Shown piece after piece: positions 41,790 through 50,872 of a DNA stretch of 64,000 bases (position 1 is the first letter of the stretch; each line of letters begins with the position of its first letter). A program made the position numbers and the translations under genes. The stretch is from JAMZMI01 sp039944535 (GTDB lineage: Bacteria; Bacteroidota; Bacteroidia; Cytophagales; Cyclobacteriaceae). The stretch is taken from positions 434,001 to 498,000 of the forward strand of contig JBDUYP010000001.1 of assembly GCA_039944535.1 (NCBI GenBank). Reading direction: 5' to 3'. The notes beneath the pieces were generated by a model. The model worked only from the letters and a program-made list of their open reading frames with translations. It was not told where the DNA came from and did not search any database.

Positions 41790-42902
41790 ATGAAGATTGC
41801 GTTTATCTTAAATTCGAGTTGGAACATATACAACTTCCGTAGAGGTTTAGTTCAGCATTTTCTCGATCGTGGGGACGAGGTGGTGGCCATCGCTCCGAAG
41901 GACGACTACTCCCATCATTTGGTGGAAATGGGCTGCAAATTTGTGCCTCTCGACATGGAAGGAACGGGCATGAATCCGATTCGGGATTTTGGATTGATTT
42001 TTTCCATTAGGAAAAGGTTGAAAAACGAGCAGCCGGATGTCGTCCTGAGCTATACCATCAAACCAAATATGTACGGGTCTATCGCCTGTGGCAGTCTCGG
42101 CATCCCTTGCATTTGCAATGTAAGTGGATTGGGTACAGTTTTTCTTTGGAAAGGTATTTTGCGCCGATTGGCCGTGAATATGTACCGCTTTGCGTTTAGG
42201 TTCAACAAGTGGATATTTTTTCAAAACAATGAAGACAGAGACGAGTTTCTGTCTTTCGTCAATATTAATCCTCGCAAAACGAGCCTGGTGCCCGGTTCTG
42301 GGATTAACACCAGTCAATTCAGCGTGACTCCCTCTGGAAACGTAGATAAAACGGTTTTTTTGATGGTTTCCAGACTGATCGTGGAGAAGGGCGTGAGGGA
42401 CTATGTTGAGGCCATAAAGCACATCAAAGGGGATAAAAATAAGCTTGAATTTAGACTTATTGGAGGTCTGGATGAGGGGCACGCCAGGTCTATCTCCCGG
42501 GATGAGTTGGATCAATGGATAGAGCAGGGGCTCATCACCTATAAGCAGCACTCCGATCACATCGCCGATGAAATGAGACAGGCAGATGTCATAGTCCTGC
42601 CCAGCTACCGGGAGGGGACACCCCGAACATTGCTGGAGGGTGGCGCCACCGGAAAGATCCTGCTAGCATCGGATGTGCCCGGCTGTCGCCATGTGGTCAG
42701 ATCCGGAGTGAATGGGTTTTTGTTTGAAGTACGCAACCCAAAAGATTTGGCCGCAAAAATTAGGTTGCTCATGTCTATGAGCAATGAAGAAAGAGAAGAA
42801 ATGTCAAAAAACTCAAGAGAAATAATTGAAGAGGTTTTTGACGAAAGTCATGTGATCAAAGCATACAGTGATAAAATCGCCCAATTGCTCAATGAAAACT
42901 AA
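41790..42902 (+). CDS. Family 4 glycosyltransferase
   Basis: 370 residues in two Rossmann-like halves. The N-terminal MKIAFILNSSWNIYNFRRGLVQHFLDRGDEVVAIAPKD and YTIKPNMYG bind the acceptor. The C-terminal half has MVSRLIVEKGVRDYVEAI and PSYREGTPRTLLEGGATGKILLASDVPGC, the GT4 E-x7-E-type donor region. It leads the exopolysaccharide cluster with wza/wzc/cpsB homologues and probably builds part of the repeat unit. Confidence 0.88.
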   Translation: MKIAFILNSSWNIYNFRRGLVQHFLDRGDEVVAIAPKDDYSHHLVEMGCKFVPLDMEGTGMNPIRDFGLIFSIRKRLKNEQPDVVLSYTIKPNMYGSIACGSLGIPCICNVSGLGTVFLWKGILRRLAVNMYRFAFRFNKWIFFQNNEDRDEFLSFVNINPRKTSLVPGSGINTSQFSVTPSGNVDKTVFLMVSRLIVEKGVRDYVEAIKHIKGDKNKLEFRLIGGLDEGHARSISRDELDQWIEQGLITYKQHSDHIADEMRQADVIVLPSYREGTPRTLLEGGATGKILLASDVPGCRHVVRSGVNGFLFEVRNPKDLAAKIRLLMSMSNEEREEMSKNSREIIEEVFDESHVIKAYSDKIAQLLNEN

Positions 42903-42974
42903 AACTGCTCATTAGATTGATTGCTTATGCGTGATTACGCTATTTTGCGCTAATTTTAGGACTCAAGCCCAATT

Positions 42975-43751
42975 ATGAAAACAATTTTAGCCGCTATACT
43001 TTCCTTGCTTTTTATGACCAGTTGCCAGGTTTACAAGCGAGATATTATGTTTCGCCTCGACGAAAACTTTTCTGAGAGTAATATCAATGCAACGGTAGAT
43101 CAGGTAGAGCGCAACTATAAGCTTCAGCCTGATGATCTGATTCAGGTCGATGTATTCACCAATGATGGCGAAAGGTTGATGGATCCTAACTTTGAATTTG
43201 GCGGGCAAGTCACTGTGCAGGCCACCCAGTTTAAAGAGCGGTTTCAGTACCTCATTCAAACCGATGGTTTCGTGAAACTGCCCATGATAGGGAAAAAGAA
43301 GATTAGCGGGCTCACCATTGACGAGGCTGAAGAGCTCCTGGAGCAGGTGTATAACGACTCTTATGTGGATAGTTTTGTGAAAATCCGCATGCTAAATCGC
43401 CGTGTTGTGGTGTTTGGCGAACAGGGAGGGCAGGTGATCTCAATCGAAAATGAGAATACCAACCTGGTGGAAATCCTGGCACTCTACGGAGGACTTAGCC
43501 TGGGCTCCAATGCTGCCAATGTGCGTGTCATACGAGGCGACCTCAGCGACCCTGAAGTGTTTGCCGTCGATTTATCTACCATTTCTGGTATGCAAAAGAG
43601 CATCATTGATGTAGAGGCCGGAGACATCATCTATGTGGAGCCATGGAGAAGGCCGTGGCTGCAATCCATCAGAGATGCTTCTCCCGTATTTGGTTTTGTG
43701 ACCAGTGTCACCACATTGGTAATCCTAATAGTAAGTCTGAGCGGAAAATAA
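42975..43751 (+). CDS. Wza-like polysaccharide export lipoprotein
   Basis: 258 residues with a lipoprotein signal (MKTILAAILSLLFMTSC). The Poly_export domain begins YKLQPDDLIQVDVFTNDG (about 48), followed by an SLBB-type segment (MLNRRVVVFGEQGGQVISI) and a C-terminal membrane helix (about 235-255). It forms the outer-membrane channel for exopolysaccharide with the Wzc homologue 10 bp downstream. Confidence 0.9.
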   Translation: MKTILAAILSLLFMTSCQVYKRDIMFRLDENFSESNINATVDQVERNYKLQPDDLIQVDVFTNDGERLMDPNFEFGGQVTVQATQFKERFQYLIQTDGFVKLPMIGKKKISGLTIDEAEELLEQVYNDSYVDSFVKIRMLNRRVVVFGEQGGQVISIENENTNLVEILALYGGLSLGSNAANVRVIRGDLSDPEVFAVDLSTISGMQKSIIDVEAGDIIYVEPWRRPWLQSIRDASPVFGFVTSVTTLVILIVSLSGK

Positions 43752-43761
43752 AGAAATAAAG

Positions 43762-46101
43762 GTGATAGAGGATCAGCAGCGTGATTTGAGTAGAGAAGAC
43801 GACATTCTTAATTCGTTTGACATGGAAAAGTTCTTGCATATTCTTCGCAAGAGCTGGGTCTATATTGTATTGTTTTTCGTAGCTGCTTTTTCTGTTGCTT
43901 ATCTGGGGTTTATACGGTGGAGTAAGCCACTCTACGAATCAACATCCATACTCAAACTAGATTTTGAAAGTGAAGCCAAAAACCTCGGTTTGGTAGGAAA
44001 TACGGCGGCTCTCGATATGAGTGAGTTGTCCGGAGAGATAGAGTTGCTTCGTTCAAACCTGTTTTTGTCCAGAGTGGCTGAGGTCGTCAACATGGATGTG
44101 TCCTATTACTACTATGGAAATGTGCTGGAAGATGAACGCTACGGCAACAGCCCTTTTGTGGTATCACACAAAGTAAAAGACCAAAGCTTTTACGATCGGC
44201 CTTTTGATCTGGTGGTAAAAGATCAGAATAATTTTGAATTGATTTATACCCTAAGAGGGGAAAATCGCAGGATCAATCGCAAGTTTGGAGAGGAAATCAA
44301 AACGGAGGCCTTCAATCTGCTCGTGGAGAAAACCGGGTTCATGGACGCTTCTTCCAGGGGGCGGTATTATTTCACCATAAACAGTGAGCAGGCTCAGGTG
44401 AATTATTTTCAACGAAACGTACAGGTTCGTCCGGAAAACTTCAATGCCAAGACAATTTTGATCTCCATCCAGGATCACAACGCAAACAAAGCCCGAGACC
44501 TGATTGTAGCCATAGATACGCTGTACTTAGAATACACCAAAACAGCCAAAAACCAGGCTATAGAGCAAAAAATATCGTTTTTGGTAGAGCAGATTGAGGA
44601 GACTGAATCGAGGCTTGAAGAATTTGAAAGTTACTTTGAGAGCTTCACTATCGAAAACAAAACGACCAACTTGCAGAGCGATATCAGCAAAACCATCCTT
44701 CAGTTGGATGCGCTGGATTCTCAGAATTTCAATTTAAAGATCAAACTTTCTGATGCGGATTTATTGGAGAAACAGTTGGAAAGCGAAAATACGATTATGC
44801 TCAGCCAGTCGCTGATGCTGAAATTGCCCGAAGAGTTAAGCTCGGCGCTAGAAGAATACGTGGAACTGCAAAAGCAGCGCAACCAAAAATTAGGCTCCTA
44901 TAGTGAAAGTACGTTTGTGATCAAGCGGCTGGATATGGAGATGAATCAGCTCAAGGCTGACTTGATTGCTGCTGTGAGTGAATATCGGGAGAATATCCAA
45001 ACCCGCATGAATCAACTGGAGGCGCGAAAGGCATCTCTGGAAGGCAATTTTTTATCCCTGCCATCTATGGGCACGGAGTATAATAAGAAGAGGCGTTTTT
45101 ATCAGCTTCAGGAAGAGTTTTTGCTTTCCCTTCGGAAGAGCAAAATGGAATTGGAGATAACCCGTGCCGGTACGGTTACCAATTATGTGATTTTGTCTCC
45201 GGCATCCTTGCCATCAGCTCCTATTAAGCCCGAGAAACTCATGATCTTTGGTGTAGCTCTATCTGCCAGTTTGGTTTTTTCCTTCGTTTTTCTCCTTTTG
45301 CGATACCTGCTCAACAATAAAATCACGAGCCTGAGCCAGCTGGAACGGCTGGTTTCCGTGCCTATTTTAGGGGCGCTTCCCAAGTACAGCAAGGAAAAAA
45401 TCCCACTAACGCGCATGGTTATCAAGCCCGGGTCCAAATCTGGCCTTAGTGAATCACTCAGATCCCTTCGTACCAATATGGAGTTTCTAAATGGAACCCA
45501 AGACAATCATATTCTGACCATTACCTCTACGGTTAGTGGCGAAGGAAAGACCTTCGTAGCGGTCAATCTGGGTGCTATTATGGCCTTTTCGAATCAGAAA
45601 GTATGTGTTGTGGATATGGACATGCGCAAACCGAAAGTTCACATTGCCTTTGGTGATGGAGCTTCCAGCGATGGTGTAAGTACCTGCCTGATCAGCAAGA
45701 GTAAGTTGGAAGATTGCATCAAACACACTTCTATAGAAAACTTGGATTACATGCCCGCTGGCCCCAATCCACCTAATCCGTCTGAGCTTATCATGACCCA
45801 GGCATACAAAGATATGCTCAAGGGGCTCTCGGAGCGATATGATGTTGTCATATTGGATACCCCGCCTGTGGGCTTGGTCACGGATGCTGTGATGTCTATG
45901 AAGAATTCTGACTTGCAGCTTTACGTGGTGCGGTCAGACTACTCCAAAAGGTCGTTTGTCAAGTCAATAGAAAACCTGAAAAAAACAAACCAGTTTTCCA
46001 ACCTCAGTGTGATCTTCAATTCGCTCAACAATCCTGGGAGTAGTTATGGCTATGGATATGGCTATGGTTACGGTTACTATGACGACTCTCAGAAAAGCTA
46101 A
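43762..46101 (+). CDS. Wzc-like polysaccharide co-polymerase / tyrosine autokinase
   Basis: A 779-residue protein from GTG 43762. It has two membrane helices (about 36-55 and 493-515) around a periplasmic Wzz domain with long coiled coils (about 270-450). The C-terminal BY-kinase has Walker A TVSGEGKTFVAVN, Walker A' VCVVDMDMRKPK and Walker B VVILDTPPVG. The tail SSYGYGYGYGYGYYDDSQKS is a tyrosine cluster for autophosphorylation. It controls chain length and export. Confidence 0.93.
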   Translation: MIEDQQRDLSREDDILNSFDMEKFLHILRKSWVYIVLFFVAAFSVAYLGFIRWSKPLYESTSILKLDFESEAKNLGLVGNTAALDMSELSGEIELLRSNLFLSRVAEVVNMDVSYYYYGNVLEDERYGNSPFVVSHKVKDQSFYDRPFDLVVKDQNNFELIYTLRGENRRINRKFGEEIKTEAFNLLVEKTGFMDASSRGRYYFTINSEQAQVNYFQRNVQVRPENFNAKTILISIQDHNANKARDLIVAIDTLYLEYTKTAKNQAIEQKISFLVEQIEETESRLEEFESYFESFTIENKTTNLQSDISKTILQLDALDSQNFNLKIKLSDADLLEKQLESENTIMLSQSLMLKLPEELSSALEEYVELQKQRNQKLGSYSESTFVIKRLDMEMNQLKADLIAAVSEYRENIQTRMNQLEARKASLEGNFLSLPSMGTEYNKKRRFYQLQEEFLLSLRKSKMELEITRAGTVTNYVILSPASLPSAPIKPEKLMIFGVALSASLVFSFVFLLLRYLLNNKITSLSQLERLVSVPILGALPKYSKEKIPLTRMVIKPGSKSGLSESLRSLRTNMEFLNGTQDNHILTITSTVSGEGKTFVAVNLGAIMAFSNQKVCVVDMDMRKPKVHIAFGDGASSDGVSTCLISKSKLEDCIKHTSIENLDYMPAGPNPPNPSELIMTQAYKDMLKGLSERYDVVILDTPPVGLVTDAVMSMKNSDLQLYVVRSDYSKRSFVKSIENLKKTNQFSNLSVIFNSLNNPGSSYGYGYGYGYGYYDDSQKS

Positions 46102-46131
46102 GTACCTTTGCGCCTCAATTGACAAGAAGGC

Positions 46132-46842
46132 ATGCTAGGAGGTATTTTTTCGGGTAAAAAACTTAATCTTGAAGTTGACATTCATTCGCATCTGTTGCCC
46201 GGCATAGATGACGGAGTAAAGTCTTTTGATGAAGCCATCGAGATACTTCAAAGCTTTCAATCCTTTGGGTATAGAAAGATCATTACCACTCCGCACATTT
46301 ATCCGGAGGTATATCCAAACACACCTGAGATTATCAGAGAGAAATTTGCGGTCTTGCAGAAGAAGGCTCGCAGCTATGGGCTGAGTTTGGAGCTTGACTA
46401 TGCAGCCGAATACTTCATGGATCAGCATTTTTTGACTGCTGTCAAATCGGGTGATGAAATCCTTTCTTTTGGTGAAGGGCATGTACTGGTGGAAACCCCG
46501 TTTTATACTAAGCCCATGATTTTTGATGAGGTCATGTTCGAGCTGAAAGCCCGAGGGTTTAAGCCTGTCTTCGCACACCCTGAGCGATACCAATATTTAG
46601 AAAAGGATCTCAGCTGGCTCAGAAGTCTGCACCAGCAGGACATCAAACTGCAGGTGAACCTACCGTCGCTGGAAGGTGCCTACGGAGAAGCCCCTAGAAA
46701 AATTGCTAAAAAACTCATAAATGAATCTTTAGTGAGCTTTTTTGGTTCAGACATCCATAGGGCGGAGCAACTCGGACTGTTGCGCAGAGCCACACAACAA
46801 AAAATTAGTAAAAACACGTCACAGAACAACGAACTACCGTAG
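46132..46842 (+). CDS. CpsB/CapC-family tyrosine-protein phosphatase (PHP fold)
   Basis: 236 residues. VDIHSHLLPGIDDGVKSFDEAIE is the metal-binding PHP start, followed by ITTPHIYPEVYPN, EYFMDQHFL, VFAHPERYQYL and FFGSDIHR, all metal ligands in this family. It removes phosphate from the tyrosine tail of the Wzc-like kinase directly upstream. Confidence 0.92.
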   Translation: MLGGIFSGKKLNLEVDIHSHLLPGIDDGVKSFDEAIEILQSFQSFGYRKIITTPHIYPEVYPNTPEIIREKFAVLQKKARSYGLSLELDYAAEYFMDQHFLTAVKSGDEILSFGEGHVLVETPFYTKPMIFDEVMFELKARGFKPVFAHPERYQYLEKDLSWLRSLHQQDIKLQVNLPSLEGAYGEAPRKIAKKLINESLVSFFGSDIHRAEQLGLLRRATQQKISKNTSQNNELP

Positions 46843-46939
46843 GCTGATTTTGTGGATAACTTTTGATTGACATTGATCAAAAGCGAAAATAAAAAGCAGT
46901 AAATTGTTATAGAGCTAGTTCTTACTTTAACTGTACCAT

Positions 46940-48346
46940 ATGCACGAAGAGTATAAGCGCAAGGAGGAGAAGGAGTTGATTAGAAGATTCGAGGCGTTCC
47001 TTAAAAATAAAGAAGTTCATTACTTCGATGAAGATTCCTATCTTCAGGTTGTTACCTACTACCAAAATCAAGAGAAGTTAAGCCTGGCATTGAAAGCTTG
47101 CGAACTGGCGCAGGAGCAATATCCTTTTTCTATGGAAATAGTCATGGAAAAGGCCGATGTGCTCATCAGGCTTGATCGGGCAAAAGATGCTGTCGAAGCG
47201 CTGGATTCAGCACTCAACTTCCATCCCAATGATCCTGAAATCATGATCCAAAAAGGGAATATCCATGCTTTACTCGCAGAGTATGAGCTTGCGGTGGAGT
47301 GCTACCAAAAATCGCTGGATTATGTAGAAGACAAAGATGAAATTTACTACAGCATTGGACTATCCTATCAGGGCATGAGCAAGTATGATCTGGCCGCTGA
47401 TAGTTATAAGCTGGCCATTGAGCATAATATGCTCAATGAAAATGCCCTGTATGAATTGGCATACTGCCTGGATATCACCGGAGAGTTGGAAAGTAGCCTG
47501 TCCTATTACAACAAATTCATTGATCAGGATCCGTATTCGGAATACGCCTGGTATAACCTGGGTATAGTTTATAACAAGCTTGGCCAATATGAAAAAGCTG
47601 TTGACGCTTATGAATACGCGCTCGCGATAGACGATGACTTTAGCAGCGCTCATTTCAACATTGGCAACTCATATATGAACTTGAAAAAGTTCGATCAAGC
47701 GTTAAAATCGTACTTAAAGACACTTGATATTGAGGGGCCGAGTGCGGAAATATATTGCCATCTGGGAGCAACATATGAGCGCATGGAAAATTTCGAGCGC
47801 TCTGTCAAATACTATCAGAAAGCCACAAAACTTGATCAGATGTATCATGAGGCCTGGTATGGCCTGGGTGTATGTCTTGCTCTTCAGGAAAAATGGTATG
47901 AAGCCATTCATTTCTTCAATAAGGCTCTGAAAATAGATGTAGAGAACGCTGTGTATTGGAAAGCAGTTGCTGATACAGAATTTAAAGTAGGTAATATTGT
48001 GTCTGCGCTTGAGGCCTATGCTGAGGCTAGCGAAATGGATGCGGAGAATTACCAAACGTGGCTCGACTGGTCCAATGCCTATTATGAACAAGGCGATTTT
48101 GAAAAAGCACAGGATGTGATAGAGGAGGGACTGGTAGAATGCCCCGATATAGCAGATTTGTATTACCGCAGTGTGGTGTACCTCATAGAAAGTGGGAAGT
48201 ATAAAATGGCCATTAACAGGCTGGAAACGGCACTTATGTTAGATTTTGACGGTCACCTGAAATTGTTCGAATTTTTCCCGAAATTGCAGACCCAAAAGGC
48301 CCTCTTCAAGATTGTAGAGCAATACCGAAAAAACAACCTTCAGTAG
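46940..48346 (+). CDS. Tetratricopeptide-repeat protein
   Basis: A 468-residue protein made almost wholly of TPRs from residue ~40 on (SLALKACELAQEQYPFSMEI, AKDAVEALDSALNFHPNDPE, KAVDAYEYALAIDDDFSSAH and more). No signal peptide is visible, so it is probably cytosolic. It acts as a protein scaffold of unknown partner. It follows the exopolysaccharide genes after 97 bp. Confidence 0.88.
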   Translation: MHEEYKRKEEKELIRRFEAFLKNKEVHYFDEDSYLQVVTYYQNQEKLSLALKACELAQEQYPFSMEIVMEKADVLIRLDRAKDAVEALDSALNFHPNDPEIMIQKGNIHALLAEYELAVECYQKSLDYVEDKDEIYYSIGLSYQGMSKYDLAADSYKLAIEHNMLNENALYELAYCLDITGELESSLSYYNKFIDQDPYSEYAWYNLGIVYNKLGQYEKAVDAYEYALAIDDDFSSAHFNIGNSYMNLKKFDQALKSYLKTLDIEGPSAEIYCHLGATYERMENFERSVKYYQKATKLDQMYHEAWYGLGVCLALQEKWYEAIHFFNKALKIDVENAVYWKAVADTEFKVGNIVSALEAYAEASEMDAENYQTWLDWSNAYYEQGDFEKAQDVIEEGLVECPDIADLYYRSVVYLIESGKYKMAINRLETALMLDFDGHLKLFEFFPKLQTQKALFKIVEQYRKNNLQ

Positions 48347-48411
48347 TCGGCATTTAAAAGAGAATTTTTAATTTTTGAGCCTTGTTTAAAAAGCAAGCAT
48401 TAGCTATACCT

Positions 48412-49170
48412 ATGAATTATTATCTTAAGAATATCCCAGAGAGAACCGCCAAACCAAGAACTAAAGGATTCACCATGGTCATGGACAAAGGCCTTAGCCT
48501 AAGAGAGGTTGAGGACATGATTGATTCGTGTGGGGAATACATAGATATCGTGAAACTTGGCTGGGCCACTTCCTTTGTGTCCAGACGGCTGAGAGAGAAG
48601 ATCGCTTTGTTTAAAGAAGCGGGTATTCCATGCTATCTGGGTGGGACTTTGTTCGAAGCGTTTATCGTTAGGGATCAGTTTGCTGACTACCAAAGAGTTT
48701 TGGACGATTTCGGATTGGAATATTGCGAGGTTTCGGATGGATCACTAGAAATGAATCATGATGATAAGTGTGAATACATAAGCACTTTAGCAAAGCAGGT
48801 TACAGTATTGAGCGAAGTGGGATCCAAAGACGCAGCGAAAATCATTCCTCCGTATAAGTGGATAGAGCAAATGCAAACTGAGCTGGAAGCTGGAGCGTGG
48901 AAAGTGATAGGCGAAGCTCGTGAGAGTGGAAATGTGGGGCTTTTCAGAGATTCTGGTGAGGTAAGACAAGGACTTGTTGAAGAAATTTTAACCAAAATTC
49001 CTGAAGAGAAAATCCTTTGGGAAGCACCGCAAAAGGCACAACAAGTTTGGTTTATCAAGTTGATCGGTACGAATGTTAACCTGGGCAACATTGCGCCGAA
49101 TGAAGTTATTCCTCTCGAAACAATCAGACTAGGATTGAGAGGCGATACTTTCGACCATTTCCTAAAATAA
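48412..49170 (+). CDS. comA: Phosphosulfolactate synthase
   Basis: I use ATG 48412 (MNYYLKNIPERTAKPRTKG), giving 252 residues; an upstream TTG (48382) is possible. Conserved family stretches are IVKLGWATSFV, IPCYLGGTLFEAFIVR, VSDGSLEM and WKVIGEARESGNVGLF. The enzyme adds sulfite to phosphoenolpyruvate to form phosphosulfolactate, in sulfolactate or sulfonolipid-linked metabolism. Its stop is directly followed by the DUF368 start. Confidence 0.9.
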   Translation: MNYYLKNIPERTAKPRTKGFTMVMDKGLSLREVEDMIDSCGEYIDIVKLGWATSFVSRRLREKIALFKEAGIPCYLGGTLFEAFIVRDQFADYQRVLDDFGLEYCEVSDGSLEMNHDDKCEYISTLAKQVTVLSEVGSKDAAKIIPPYKWIEQMQTELEAGAWKVIGEARESGNVGLFRDSGEVRQGLVEEILTKIPEEKILWEAPQKAQQVWFIKLIGTNVNLGNIAPNEVIPLETIRLGLRGDTFDHFLK

Positions 49171-50070
49171 ATGAACCAATATTTAGGGTTTTTCCTCAAA
49201 GGAGTAGCCATGGGAGCAGCTAACGTAATCCCGGGCGTTTCCGGAGGAACCATCGCCTTTATCACAGGTATCTATGAGCGTCTGATCAACTCACTCAAGT
49301 CATTTGATATTGGGGCGCTCAGACTATTACTTACTGGAGACTGGAAAGTCTTTACCCTCAAAACGGATTTATATTTTCTGCTCTCTATTCTTCTGGGAGT
49401 GGCAGTGAGCATTCTCAGTTTTGCCAAGGTGCTGGAGTGGTCTTTTGCCAACTATGAGATTTACACGCTGGCATTTTTCTTTGGGCTGATCATCGCTTCA
49501 ATTTTCGGCGTAGGTAAGCAAATATCGTCATTCAGTTTGGGCAACATGATCTCCCTCCTTATAGGAGTGGCCATTGCCGCAGGTATAGCATTTCTGCCCC
49601 CGGCAGAGCCTAATGCTTCATTTGTCTATCTGGTCGTTTGCGGAGCTGTGGCTATTAGCAGCATGATACTGCCTGGCCTTTCAGGATCATATATTCTTTT
49701 GCTCATGGGCAACTACGTATTGGTGATTGGGGCGATCAGTGCTTTGGAAATCAGTATTCTGCTTCCGATAGCGATTGGCTGCATTGTTGGTCTCTTACTT
49801 TTTGCGCAGCTGCTCTCTTACCTATTCAGAAATTTCAAAGACATTACCATCAGTCTTCTCACGGGATTTGTGGCGGGCAGCCTTGCGATCATCTGGCCCT
49901 GGAAAATCACAACATATATGACACTGGCTGACGGTAAAGAAAAGGCCACTGGGTATTCGTGGTTTTTGCCGGAGCTTGATGCCGCGTTTGCAATCGCACT
50001 GATGTTCGCGCTGGTAGGTTTTTTCATTGTGTGGTGGATGGAGCGCTCCGCCACAGCTAATAAGTCTTAG
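49171..50070 (+). CDS. DUF368 membrane protein, undecaprenyl-phosphate translocase family (PopT-like)
   Basis: 299 residues, about nine membrane helices. The family signature is FLKGVAMGAANVIPGVSGGTIAFITGIYERLI at the start and MILPGLSGSYILLLMGNYVLV in the middle (internal duplication of the P-G-x-S-G motif). DUF368 proteins have been linked to undecaprenyl-phosphate recycling across the membrane. It overlaps nothing but abuts the preceding gene. Confidence 0.9.
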   Translation: MNQYLGFFLKGVAMGAANVIPGVSGGTIAFITGIYERLINSLKSFDIGALRLLLTGDWKVFTLKTDLYFLLSILLGVAVSILSFAKVLEWSFANYEIYTLAFFFGLIIASIFGVGKQISSFSLGNMISLLIGVAIAAGIAFLPPAEPNASFVYLVVCGAVAISSMILPGLSGSYILLLMGNYVLVIGAISALEISILLPIAIGCIVGLLLFAQLLSYLFRNFKDITISLLTGFVAGSLAIIWPWKITTYMTLADGKEKATGYSWFLPELDAAFAIALMFALVGFFIVWWMERSATANKS

Positions 50071-50132
50071 AACCAAAGCATTTCTATTCTCATTGCCTTA
50101 ATTTTGATCACCGCTTAAAAGTGATTGAATCT

Positions 50133-50870
50133 ATGCGCAAGTTCGGGCTGATAGGATTCCCATTGGGACATTCTTTTTCCAAAAAATATTTTGCTGAGAA
50201 GTTTTCAAAGCTGGGTCTCGCAGATCATCAGTATGATTTGTTTGAAATGGAACAAATAGAGGCATTTGAGGCGTTGTGGGATGATGAAGAATTGGTTGGT
50301 CTCAATGTAACTGTGCCTCATAAAGAAAACGTGATGCCGTTTCTTACCCGATTGGATCACAGTGCCCAAAAGGTAGGGGCTGTGAACGTCATCAAAAAGG
50401 AAGAAGAGGGTTTGGTGGGTTACAACAGTGATTTTTATGGGTTTCAACAGTCATTGCTTAAGTTTCTAAATGGTAAAACCATAAAGAAAGCATTGATACT
50501 CGGGACTGGAGGTGCCGCTAAGGCCGTGAAGTCTGTTTTGCGGGATATGGGAGTGGAGTTAAAGATCGTTTCGAGATCCGACGGAAAAGCCGATTTGACT
50601 TATGATCATATCATGACCAATAAGGATATTTTGGCCAATGTCGATTTGATTGTGAATAGCACGCCGCTTGGTACTTTTCCCAAAGTTGATAATTGCCCTT
50701 TGCTGCCATACGAAGTGCTTCACAGCGGACAATTTTTGTATGACCTGGTCTATAACCCGGAGGAGACTCTTTTTCTGAAAAACGGAAGGGAACAAGGAGC
50801 AGCCGCAAAGAATGGCTATGATATGCTGGAGTTGCAGGCCGAGCGATCCTGGGAGATTTGGAATGATTAA
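50133..50870 (+). CDS. aroE: Shikimate dehydrogenase
   Basis: From ATG 50133 (MRKFGLIGFPLGHSFSKKYF), 245 residues. Substrate-binding GHSFS, catalytic Lys in NVTVPHKENVMP, NSDFYGF, the NADP-binding GTGGAAKAV, and the NSTPLG motif are all present. It reduces 3-dehydroshikimate in aromatic amino-acid synthesis. The uvrB start is 2 bp after its stop. Confidence 0.94.
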   Translation: MRKFGLIGFPLGHSFSKKYFAEKFSKLGLADHQYDLFEMEQIEAFEALWDDEELVGLNVTVPHKENVMPFLTRLDHSAQKVGAVNVIKKEEEGLVGYNSDFYGFQQSLLKFLNGKTIKKALILGTGGAAKAVKSVLRDMGVELKIVSRSDGKADLTYDHIMTNKDILANVDLIVNSTPLGTFPKVDNCPLLPYEVLHSGQFLYDLVYNPEETLFLKNGREQGAAAKNGYDMLELQAERSWEIWND

Positions 50871-50872
50871 AA